Source: an uncultured Balneolaceae bacterium
Lineage (GTDB): Bacteria; Bacteroidota; Rhodothermia; Balneolales; Balneolaceae
DNA length: 8,229 nt
Assembly: GCA_938003885.1 (NCBI GenBank)
Contig: CALKWT010000183.1
Location: 1-8,229, forward strand
Reading direction: 5' to 3'
How positions within the stretch are numbered: position 1 is the stretch's first letter; each line of letters starts with the position of its first letter. Positions 1-5,487 of this stretch are shown here, piece after piece. The notes below the pieces were generated by a model, which saw nothing but the letters and a program-made list of their open reading frames with translations, had not been told where the DNA came from and did not search any database. A program made the translations under genes and the position numbers.

Positions 1-373
1 GTATGGGGAACCCGGACATGCCTACATCTATCTCTGTTACGGTATTCATCACCTTTTTAATATAGTAACGAATAAGGAGGGTCTGGCTGATGCAGTGCTG
101 GTACGTGCCGTCAGGCCACTCGAGGGAGTTGAGGTGATGAAGGAGAGGCGGGGGACTCAGCAATCCGAAAACCTGACCAACGGCCCCGGCAAGTGGACAC
201 AGGCTTTTGGAATAACCACAGAACTTAATAAAGGCTCCCTCTCTGCTCCGCCGGTCTGGATTGAGGAGTCGGAAATCATCCCCAAAAGTATTCTCGCCAC
301 CCCCCGGATTGGTATCAGTTATGCGGGCGAAGATGCCAAGAGACTTTGGCGATTTGAGATCGGGAGTGAATAG
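1..373 (+). CDS. 3-methyladenine DNA glycosylase (AAG/MPG family), 3' part only
   Basis: This is the C-terminal 123 residues of an alkyladenine DNA glycosylase, a base-excision repair enzyme that flips out and removes alkylated purines. The gene enters from the left edge; the first full codon is at base 2 and the TAG stop is at 371-373. The fragment opens with YGEPGHAYIYLCYG. Compared from memory with human AAG, its Tyr10, Tyr13 and Asn20 match Tyr159, Tyr162 (the residue that intercalates into DNA) and Asn169. Arg35 in VRAVRPLEG matches Arg182. The later NGPGKWTQAFGI and RIGISYAGEDAKRLWRF stretches are also typical of the family. The catalytic Glu and the neighbouring Tyr/His lie in the missing N-terminal part, roughly 70-80 residues, so activity cannot be judged here. 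An internal GTG at 95 is not the true start, because homology continues upstream to the edge. Confidence 0.93.
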   Translation, partial: YGEPGHAYIYLCYGIHHLFNIVTNKEGLADAVLVRAVRPLEGVEVMKERRGTQQSENLTNGPGKWTQAFGITTELNKGSLSAPPVWIEESEIIPKSILATPRIGISYAGEDAKRLWRFEIGSE

Positions 374-510
374 TAACCGGAGCGGGGAACCGCAGCGGAA
401 GATCCAATACTTCCCCAACTCTTTCCTGTAAATCCCGATTCTCATTCACAATTATCCAAATCAAACCTTATATTTACTCTGTAAACCTGTAATCTGTCGA
501 CCTCTTTGCG

Positions 511-1074
511 ATGAATAAAAAAACATTTGCCATCATATCAGCCATTATCTTGTTTGCAGCCCTCTCCCGATTGCTGCCGCATCCGACGAATTTTACTCCT
601 GTGGCTGCCCTCATTCTTTTTGGGGCCGCTTACTTCACAAACAAAAAGTGGGCGCTCATCATCCCGCTTACGGCAATATGGCTTAGCGACCTGCTGCTTA
701 ACAACATCGTTTATAGCACCTATAACGATGGCTTTATGTGGTTTACAGGCGGGTTTTTCTATATATACGGAGCTTTTGCCCTCATCATGCTGCTTGGATA
801 TTTCCTGCTTAATAAAGTTACTCCCGGACGCGTGTTAGGCGGAGCACTGGGAGCTTCTGTTATATTCTATCTCGTCAGCAATTTCGGAGTCTGGTTAAGC
901 GCCCCGGTCTATCCTCTAACCTGGGAGGGGCTGATTACCTGCTACACCGCAGCCATTCCCTTTTTCCACTACACAATTGCCGGCAACGTGATCTATTCAG
1001 CCGTTCTCTTCGGTTCCTTTGAGTGGATTCGTCATCGATATCCAACCCTTGTTCCCGAACTCACGCAGGTTTAA
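511..1074 (+). CDS. DUF6580-family multi-pass membrane protein, putative transporter
   Basis: This is a 187-residue, strongly hydrophobic protein with about five membrane segments: roughly residues 5-22, 30-46, 49-66, 80-100 and 110-130, with another near 150-172. I recognise the DUF6580 pattern: PTNFTPVAALILFG near the N-terminus, then WLSDLLLN, SNFGVWL, and an ending of the form CYTAAIPFFHYTIAGN followed by a hydrophobic helix. The family is annotated as putative transport proteins; its size and topology recall ECF-type substrate-binding subunits, but the substrate is unknown. The ATG start has no Shine-Dalgarno sequence upstream, as is common in Bacteroidota-like genomes. The first residues (MNKKTF) put a positive charge before helix 1. 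The SDR gene follows after only 27 bases, so the two are probably co-transcribed. The family call is fairly firm; the function is not. Confidence 0.85.
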   Translation: MNKKTFAIISAIILFAALSRLLPHPTNFTPVAALILFGAAYFTNKKWALIIPLTAIWLSDLLLNNIVYSTYNDGFMWFTGGFFYIYGAFALIMLLGYFLLNKVTPGRVLGGALGASVIFYLVSNFGVWLSAPVYPLTWEGLITCYTAAIPFFHYTIAGNVIYSAVLFGSFEWIRHRYPTLVPELTQV

Positions 1075-1101
1075 TACTCAACTGCATACCCTTATCCCCT
1101 G

Positions 1102-1824
1102 TTGAAAAAAAGAATGATCATTATAGGGGCTACTTCAGGAATTGGAGAGTCCCTGGCAAGATTGGCGATCAGAAAGGGCTATACTGTTGGAGGTACCGGG
1201 CGGCGGGTAGAGCGTCTGAAGCAGCTCAAAGCAGAGCTCGGGGACTCTTTCTATTTCAGACAGATGGATGTATCTCAGTTGAAGAGTGCCTCTGAAATTC
1301 TACACGAACTGATTACTGAAATGGGCGGAATGGATATCATCGTCCTGAATGCTGGAATTTCAAATGCACCGGCCTCTTCTATTATTTCGATGGAACAGGA
1401 GATCATCAATGTCAATGTAAAGGGGTTTGTCCAACTTTTCGGAGAGGCGTTTCAATACTTCAGAAAGCAAAAAAACGGACAGATCGTCGGCATCTCCTCT
1501 ATGGCAGCTCTTCTTGGCACCTCCAGAAACTCTCCATATGCCGCCTCTAAAGCATTTATCTCAACGTATATGCAGGGGTATAGAAATCGCTGTAATCAGG
1601 CAGGTTACAACATCACCATCAGTGATATCAAAGCCGGATTTATCGACAGTGAAATGACGGCTGGCAAGAAGGGAGTTTTCTGGGTGGCGGACACGGAGAG
1701 GGCGGTCCGTCAGTTGCTGACCCAAATTGAGAGAAAGAAGAAAGTTGCCTATGTGACACGCAGATGGCGGTATGTCGCCTGGCTGATCAAGCTGACTCCG
1801 GGTTTTATATTGGAGCGTATTTAG
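1102..1824 (+). CDS. short-chain dehydrogenase/reductase (SDR), NADP-type
   Basis: This is a classical SDR oxidoreductase of 240 residues, probably cytoplasmic. The Rossmann cofactor motif GATSGIG is at residues 9-15. Arg34-Arg35 after the second beta strand favours NADP(H) over NAD(H). Also present are MDVS (55-58), NAG (83-85), Asn105 in VNVKG, the catalytic Ser133, and Tyr146-x3-Lys150 in YAASK, so the full catalytic tetrad is there. The motif usually read as PG after the active site is AGF here (178-180). The tail RRWRYVAWLIKLTPG resembles a group of Bacteroidota SDRs known to me only as unnamed oxidoreductases, so the substrate cannot be named. The start is uncertain. TTG at 1102 gives MKKRMIII, while the in-frame ATG at 1114 would remove four residues and still keep the whole fold. 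Neither has a clear ribosome binding site. Probably in one operon with the upstream DUF6580 gene. Confidence 0.92.
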   Translation: MKKRMIIIGATSGIGESLARLAIRKGYTVGGTGRRVERLKQLKAELGDSFYFRQMDVSQLKSASEILHELITEMGGMDIIVLNAGISNAPASSIISMEQEIINVNVKGFVQLFGEAFQYFRKQKNGQIVGISSMAALLGTSRNSPYAASKAFISTYMQGYRNRCNQAGYNITISDIKAGFIDSEMTAGKKGVFWVADTERAVRQLLTQIERKKKVAYVTRRWRYVAWLIKLTPGFILERI

Positions 1825-1863
1825 CCTCTGGGATATTCCACGCAAAACCCACATCAGCTTGCA

Positions 1864-2121
1864 CTACCGCTGCGCATACTGCTGTTTCACAGCTTTAGCA
1901 CTCCTTGCTCTCTGCCGAACCTGTTGTTCGATCACAAACGCTCTCTTATCATCCTTCACAAAAAGAGATACAACAGCAACAGGATGAAAGGAATCGTGAA
2001 TACCCAGTTTCCTTTCCAGTAATTCTGATAATTGCGGCTCATGACTTCTACCATTGTTTACCCTCTTTAAACTCCCGGTAAAATCAAAGTTCCCGCATAT
2101 CAGCCTCCCTACCCCAGCCAC
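1864..2121 (-). other. 85-codon open frame downstream of comM, tail may belong to a small membrane protein
   Basis: An open frame from GTG (2121) to TAG (1864-1866) overlaps the last 13 bases of comM. Its first half (to about base 1965) shows no recognisable domain, and the GTG has no well-spaced ribosome site, so this start is doubtful. Its last 31 residues, beginning VKDDKRAF and ending VKQQYAQR, are rich in Lys, Arg and Gln. They would make a sensible cytoplasmic tail for the hydrophobic peptide encoded one frame away at 1956-2054. Joined by one added T in the T-run, the two parts give a 63-residue single-pass protein. Alternatives are a simple hypothetical protein of 85 residues or non-coding sequence. 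This region is otherwise the convergent gap between the SDR gene and comM. Confidence 0.25.
1956..2054 (-). CDS. possible small single-pass membrane protein (N-terminal half)
   Basis: A 32-codon reading frame lies 54 bases downstream of the comM stop on the same strand. It begins ATG (2052-2054), has an AGAGGG purine-rich site at 2061-2066 six bases upstream, and ends at TGA (1956-1958). The product has a polar start (NYQNYWKGNW) and then a strongly hydrophobic segment from about residue 17 to its last residue, 32. Ending inside a membrane helix is odd. Shifting frame by one base at the five-T run (minus strand, 1960-1964) would add a 31-residue basic, charged tail ending at 1864. I do not recognise a family. 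It could be a real short peptide, the first half of a frameshifted gene, or chance. The ribosome site and the good hydrophobic segment are the only support. Confidence 0.3.
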   Translation of the reverse strand: MVEVMSRNYQNYWKGNWVFTIPFILLLLYLFL

Positions 2122-3650
2122 CCTTCCCGGTCCAGGTTCCGATACTGTATCGCTTCGGCAATATGTTGGGGCAAGATGTGTTCAGATTCCGACAGATCAG
2201 CAATGGTACGGGAAACTTTCAGGATCCGGTCGTAGGCACGTGCCGACAGAGCAAGCGTGTTCATCGCTTTTTTGAGAAGCGCCTCTCCCTGATGGTTTAA
2301 CCGGCAGAATTTTCTGGCCAGCTTCGTATTCATCTGTGCATTGCAGTAGATCCCGGCGATCCCCATAAACCTGCGACTCTGAATCTCCCGCGCTTGGACG
2401 ACGCGCTTACGGATCTCAGCCGAACTTTCACTTTTCTTCTTCTGAGAAAGTTCTTCAAAGCTGACTTTCTCTACATCGATGTGAAGGTCAATCCTGTCAA
2501 GAAGCGGTCCGCTGATTCTTCCAATATACCTTTGCATCTGCAAATTTGTGGCCCCCTGCATATCGGATGCATTAAACCAGTCGCCGGAAGGTGAAGGGTT
2601 CATCGAGGCCACCAACATCACACGGGCGGGATAGTTTACACTCATTCTGGCCCTGGAAATATTTACGTCTCCATCCTCAAGGGGTTGCCGCATCACTTCC
2701 AGTGCACTTCGTTTGAATTCAGGCAACTCATCCAGAAAGAGGACTCCGTTATGCGCTTTAGAGATTTCCCCCGGCATTGGAAAGCTCCCCCCTCCTGCCA
2801 GCGCCGCATCCGATACAGAATGATGCGGACTCCGAAATGGCCGGGTCGTCACCAGGGAGTCTCCCGACTCAAGCAGGCCCGCAACCGAATGCACTTTCGT
2901 TGTCTCCAGGGCTTCGCCGAGCGTGAGAGGAGGCAGAATTGTAGGGACCCTGCGCGCCATCATGGTCTTGCCGGAACCGGGCGGGCCCACAAGAAGGACA
3001 TTATGGCTGCCGGCTGCAGCAACTTCCAGGGCTCTCTTAACATTCTCCTGGCCGCGCACATCCTCAAAGTCGAGCACGTTCTCCCGGCCGGACTGAAACA
3101 GCGCTTTCAGATCTACAGTAACGGGAGGCTGCTGCCTATGACCTTGAAACCAGGCGATCACCTGAGACAAGTTTTTGAATCCGACGACATCTATCCCACT
3201 TACTACGGCCGCCTCCCGACCATTAACTTCAGGCAGCACCACATACTTTAACCCTCTTTTTTTTGCCTCAACCGCCATAGAGAGTACACCCCTTACCGGC
3301 CGCAGCTTGCCGTCCAGAGCCAGCTCACCCAGGATGAGGGATTCTGGAATTCTTGAGCTTCTAATCTGACGGGATGCAGCAAGGAGGCCTATTGCGATTG
3401 GCAGGTCAAATGCGCTTCCCTCTTTGGGCAGGTCGGCTGGCGCCAGATTCACCGTTATCCTGCCAAGAGGGATATCGAAGCCCGCATTCTTCATGGCTGC
3501 AATGATCCTGTCTTTCGATTCACTCACCGCCCTGTCGGGCAGCCCTACCAGAAAATATTTAGGCAAACCGCCGCTAATATTGACTTCCACATCAATGAGC
3601 CGTGCATCCACACCGATCGTGGAAGCGCAGTAAACTTTTGAAAGCATCAT
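2109..3650 (-). CDS. comM: YifB/ComM family Mg-chelatase-like AAA+ ATPase
   Basis: This is a 513-residue protein, the usual length for the YifB/ComM family. In naturally transformable bacteria, ComM is a hexameric helicase that promotes branch migration of incoming DNA during recombination; outside those species its role is less clear. Residues about 1-170 form the N-terminal ChlI/Lon-protease-like domain (GLPDRAVSESKDRI, NLAPADLPKEGSAFDLPIA). The AAA+ core carries Walker A GPPGSGKT at 222-229, the family signature PFRSPHHSVSDAALAGGG at 271-288, Walker B VLFLDE at 303-308, the sensor-type MNPSPSG at 350-356, and LLDRID at 383-388 with the probable arginine finger Arg386. The C-terminal Mg_chelatase_C region ends with ALSARAYDRILKVSRTIADL. 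All motifs are intact. The first of two adjacent ATGs is used here; the second would remove one residue. No Shine-Dalgarno is seen. It is divergent from the DUF4342 gene, and no competence genes are in view. Confidence 0.96.
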   Translation of the reverse strand: MMLSKVYCASTIGVDARLIDVEVNISGGLPKYFLVGLPDRAVSESKDRIIAAMKNAGFDIPLGRITVNLAPADLPKEGSAFDLPIAIGLLAASRQIRSSRIPESLILGELALDGKLRPVRGVLSMAVEAKKRGLKYVVLPEVNGREAAVVSGIDVVGFKNLSQVIAWFQGHRQQPPVTVDLKALFQSGRENVLDFEDVRGQENVKRALEVAAAGSHNVLLVGPPGSGKTMMARRVPTILPPLTLGEALETTKVHSVAGLLESGDSLVTTRPFRSPHHSVSDAALAGGGSFPMPGEISKAHNGVLFLDELPEFKRSALEVMRQPLEDGDVNISRARMSVNYPARVMLVASMNPSPSGDWFNASDMQGATNLQMQRYIGRISGPLLDRIDLHIDVEKVSFEELSQKKKSESSAEIRKRVVQAREIQSRRFMGIAGIYCNAQMNTKLARKFCRLNHQGEALLKKAMNTLALSARAYDRILKVSRTIADLSESEHILPQHIAEAIQYRNLDREGWLG

Positions 3651-3680
3651 GTAAATTGTATCTTTTTAAGAGTGTATCTC

Positions 3681-3712
3681 GTAAGAAGACACAGAAAGCT
3701 CACATTTCTTAC
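3681..3712. repeat. 7-bp inverted repeat in the comM/DUF4342 divergent promoter region
   Basis: The 83-base gap between the divergent comM and DUF4342 genes contains GTAAGAA (3681-3687) and its exact reverse complement TTCTTAC (3706-3712), 18 bases apart. Its position between two divergent starts fits a regulator binding site or a leader hairpin. A match of this size can also arise by chance in AT-rich sequence. No T-run follows, so it is unlikely to be a terminator. Confidence 0.35.
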
Positions 3713-3733
3713 ATAAATATCCGGACAACGCTC

Positions 3734-4135
3734 ATGAAAAAAGAAGACAGCACCATTTTAGAAGAACTGAAGGGCACGGCCGAAGATGTGATCAGCCAGC
3801 TAAAAGCAATTGTTAAGAAGGGCAATGCCAAGCGCGTCATGGTTAAAAACCGAAAAGGGAAAATTCTCTTCCAGAGCCCGCTTACTTTCAGTGCAGCAGG
3901 TGCGTTTTTCTTTATCGTCTATGCACCTGTTATAACGGCGTTAACCGCACTCGCAGCGGTGGCCAGTGATGTATCCGTTTGGGTGGAGTCCGTAGCCGAA
4001 GAAGAGCCAAAGGAGGATACCTATGAGGTAGATGCCGAGGTTATCGAAATCGATGATGAGGAGGAAGGAGATGGCGCGGACCCCAATAAGGAAGAGGAGG
4101 AGCCTGGTACAGATAATCCCGGGCAGAACAACTGA
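3734..4135 (+). CDS. DUF4342 domain protein with membrane segment and acidic C-terminal tail
   Basis: This is a 133-residue protein. Residues about 5-50 match the DUF4342 pattern: a charged helix (EELKGTAEDVISQLKAIVKKGN), then beta strands KRVMVKNRKGKILFQSPL. Residues about 52-78 are hydrophobic (AAGAFFFIVYAPVITALTALAAVA) and probably a membrane hairpin or single span. The last 45 or so residues are very acidic, with about 20 Glu/Asp between residues 86 and 122, and are likely disordered. The function of DUF4342 is unknown to me. I chose ATG 3734 because the frame upstream of it, which stays open to 3602, encodes no family-like sequence and overlaps comM. No strong ribosome site is visible. 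It is divergent from comM and convergent with trxB. The family call rests on pattern recognition of the GNxxRxxxKNxxGKxL segment followed by the hydrophobic stretch. Confidence 0.82.
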   Translation: MKKEDSTILEELKGTAEDVISQLKAIVKKGNAKRVMVKNRKGKILFQSPLTFSAAGAFFFIVYAPVITALTALAAVASDVSVWVESVAEEEPKEDTYEVDAEVIEIDDEEEGDGADPNKEEEEPGTDNPGQNN

Positions 4136-4145
4136 AACCCGGGAT
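4116..4145. terminator. possible stem-loop between the DUF4342 gene and trxB
   Basis: A perfect 8-bp inverted repeat, ATCCCGGG (4116-4123) and CCCGGGAT (4138-4145), has a 14-base loop and overlaps the DUF4342 stop codon. It lies 47 bases beyond the trxB stop on the other strand, so it could end both convergent transcripts. Neither strand has a T-run directly after the stem (five A follow on the + strand), so it is not a classic intrinsic terminator. Confidence 0.4.
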
Positions 4146-4191
4146 AAAAACTAGCTGAAGCCGCAGCTCATTGATTTCGTAGTTCTGGTTC

Positions 4192-5169
4192 CTACTTCCA
4201 ATGGGCCTGCGCAATTGCCTCTTCATCGAGAGAGTCTGCCAGGAACTTCTCAGCATCCAGAGCCGCCATACAACCCGTACCTGCTGCAGTAACCGCTTGC
4301 CGGTAAACAGAGTCCATCGCATCTCCGCAGGCGAAGATACCGGGCACATTCGTTCTCGTAGAGTGCGCCTGCGTCTGAATATACCCCACATCATCCATAT
4401 CAAGTACCCCTTTGAAGAGATCCGTATTGGGTTTATGCCCGATCGCAATAAAGACACCGGTTACATCCGGAAGGACCGTGGTTTCCCCTGTCTTGGTATT
4501 CCGGACCCTTACTCCCTGAACAACGATATCACCCAGGATTTCATCCAGCTCGGAGTTCCAGAGAAACTCTATTTTATCATTATTGAAAGCGCGCTGCTGC
4601 ATCGCTTTCGAGGCCCTCAACTCATCTCTGCGGTGCAGAACGGTTACTTTATCCGCAAACTTGGTTAGGAAAGTTGCCTCTTCCATCGCTGTGTCACCTC
4701 CGCCTACCACGACCACATGCTCTTTTCTGAAGAATGCACCGTCGCAGGTTGCGCAAGCACTCACTCCTTTCCCTTTCAGTTTCTCTTCACTTGGGATGTT
4801 GAGCCACTTCGCCGAGGCACCTGTAGCGACGATGATACTTTTGGCATAGACAGTGAACTCATCATCCACAGTGATTTTAAAAGGACGTTTATCAAATCCG
4901 ATTTCCGTAACATATCCATACCGACAATCGGCACCAAAACGTTTCGCCTGCTCCCGAAAATCTTCCATCATACGGGGCCCGAGTACGCCTTCCGGATACC
5001 CCGGGAAGTTTTCAACATCGGTAGTTTGCATCAGCTGCCCGCCAGGTTCCGGCCCTTCCAAAACCAGTGGAGCCAGATCTGCCCTGGCAGCGTAGAGTGC
5101 GGCCGTCAGTCCTGCAGGCCCGCTTCCGATGATTACTACCTCAAAGAGTTTGTCTTGAATATCATTCAT
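4192..5169 (-). CDS. trxB: thioredoxin reductase (NADPH)
   Basis: This 325-residue flavoprotein moves electrons from NADPH through FAD and a redox disulfide to thioredoxin, in the cytoplasm. The low-molecular-weight bacterial type is clear. The FAD-binding GSGPAG is at 15-20, followed by LEGPEPGGQL (37-46). The active-site CATC (Cys139, Cys142) sits in ACATCDGAFF. The NADPH motif GGGDTA is at 156-161, and HRRDELRAS (179-187) carries the arginines that select the 2'-phosphate of NADPH. The FAD-closing stretch CGDAMDSVYRQAVTAAGTG is at 281-299. Length and motif order are normal and nothing is missing. The ATG start has only an A-rich leader and no Shine-Dalgarno. It is transcribed away from the transhydrogenase operon, which makes the NADPH that this enzyme uses; the shared 318-base upstream region could coordinate them. 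No thioredoxin gene is within the window. Confidence 0.97.
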   Translation of the reverse strand: MNDIQDKLFEVVIIGSGPAGLTAALYAARADLAPLVLEGPEPGGQLMQTTDVENFPGYPEGVLGPRMMEDFREQAKRFGADCRYGYVTEIGFDKRPFKITVDDEFTVYAKSIIVATGASAKWLNIPSEEKLKGKGVSACATCDGAFFRKEHVVVVGGGDTAMEEATFLTKFADKVTVLHRRDELRASKAMQQRAFNNDKIEFLWNSELDEILGDIVVQGVRVRNTKTGETTVLPDVTGVFIAIGHKPNTDLFKGVLDMDDVGYIQTQAHSTRTNVPGIFACGDAMDSVYRQAVTAAGTGCMAALDAEKFLADSLDEEAIAQAHWK

Positions 5170-5245
5170 TTTTGTAGTTCTTTTTACTTTTTTGGAACTT
5201 TGCCATGCATATCCGGGAATTTTCGCCGCTAGCCGTGGTTCACCA

Positions 5246-5275
5246 TAAATATAGATGATTTCAACTCAGGGCAAT
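5246..5275 (-). promoter_or_regulatory. possible trxB promoter, Bacteroidota-like
   Basis: Read on the minus strand, ATTG (5272-5275) is followed after 18 bases by TATATTTA (5246-5253). This matches the Bacteroidota -7 element TAnnTTTG except for its last base, and ATTG is one base from the -33 TTTG. It would give a trxB leader of about 70 bases. The match is by eye and could be chance. Confidence 0.3.
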
Positions 5276-5377
5276 TCAGGCTCGTTCCGATCCCGGGGGT
5301 TCAAAATTTCCATTCTTTTAAATGTACGAAATTTGCATCGGTTTTTAAGTCATTATTATCTATCACACCAATAGTTA

Positions 5378-5394
5378 TTTATCGAAAAGATAAA
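5378..5394. repeat. palindrome TTTATC-N5-GATAAA upstream of pntAA
   Basis: Perfect 6-bp arms with a GAAAA centre lie about 95 bases before the pntAA start. It could be an operator half-site pair or a small hairpin in the leader. The AT-rich setting raises the odds of chance. Confidence 0.3.
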
Positions 5395-5412
5395 ATTTTG
5401 AACTAAAATCGC

Positions 5413-5437
5413 TTCCAATTCATTAGAAAAGTTGGAA
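5413..5437. repeat. inverted repeat TTCCAA-N13-TTGGAA upstream of pntAA
   Basis: Perfect 6-bp arms separated by 13 bases end about 50 bases before the pntAA start. The arm-centre spacing of about two helical turns suits a dimeric regulator. No regulator is identified and the site is not shown to be used. Confidence 0.3.
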
Positions 5438-5477
5438 AAATCTTAAAATTCGGTAAGTTATCGCAAACCAATAAAGC

Positions 5478-5482
5478 GGAGG
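5478..5482 (+). promoter_or_regulatory. ribosome binding site for pntAA (fixes the TTG start)
   Basis: GGAGG lies five bases before the TTG at 5488. It is the best Shine-Dalgarno sequence in the window, and it supports a rare TTG start with product MKIGVIKQ, which matches the N-terminus expected of this family. Confidence 0.8.
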
Positions 5483-5487
5483 ATACA

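Larger units (their letters stand above)
5170..5487. promoter_or_regulatory. divergent intergenic region between trxB and pntAA
   Basis: This 318-base stretch has no credible gene. From about 5300 to 5470 it is markedly richer in A and T than the flanking genes, as expected for a promoter region. It contains two small palindromes: TTTATC (5378-5383) with GATAAA (5389-5394), and TTCCAA (5413-5418) with TTGGAA (5432-5437). A TATTAT hexamer at 5354-5359 could be a -10 element for pntAA, but I see no convincing -35 or -33 partner. I do not recognise a known riboswitch or a known regulator's operator here. Confidence 0.5.

Noticed and set aside
374..510. Inverted repeat GGGGAA (384-389) with TTCCCC (411-416) after the glycosylase gene, considered as a terminator
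   Set aside because: The stem is only six pairs with a 21-base loop, and no T-run follows closely. Nothing else in this 137-base gap is recognisable as a riboswitch or gene.
1916..1930. CGAAC-CTGTT-GTTCG hairpin as a terminator between the convergent SDR and comM genes
   Set aside because: It has only five pairs with no T-run on either strand, and it lies inside a possible coding frame.
2685..3251. 188-codon open frame on the + strand opposite comM
   Set aside because: It lies wholly inside comM, which has every expected family motif. The + frame product is Arg/His/Pro-rich with no domain and is a shadow of the coding strand.
3602..3733. Extended N-terminus for the DUF4342 protein from an upstream start at 3602
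   Set aside because: The extra 44 residues overlap the divergent comM gene and its promoter gap and do not look like the family. The ATG at 3734 begins just before the conserved domain.
4717..5232. 171-codon open frame on the + strand opposite trxB
   Set aside because: trxB carries all FAD, NADPH and CATC motifs across this stretch. The opposite frame has no recognisable features and no ribosome site.
5296..5312. GGTTCAAAA-like sequence resembling a tRNA T-loop, possible tRNA remnant or attachment site
   Set aside because: There is no matching acceptor or anticodon stem and no CCA-proximal pairing; a short match of this kind occurs by chance.
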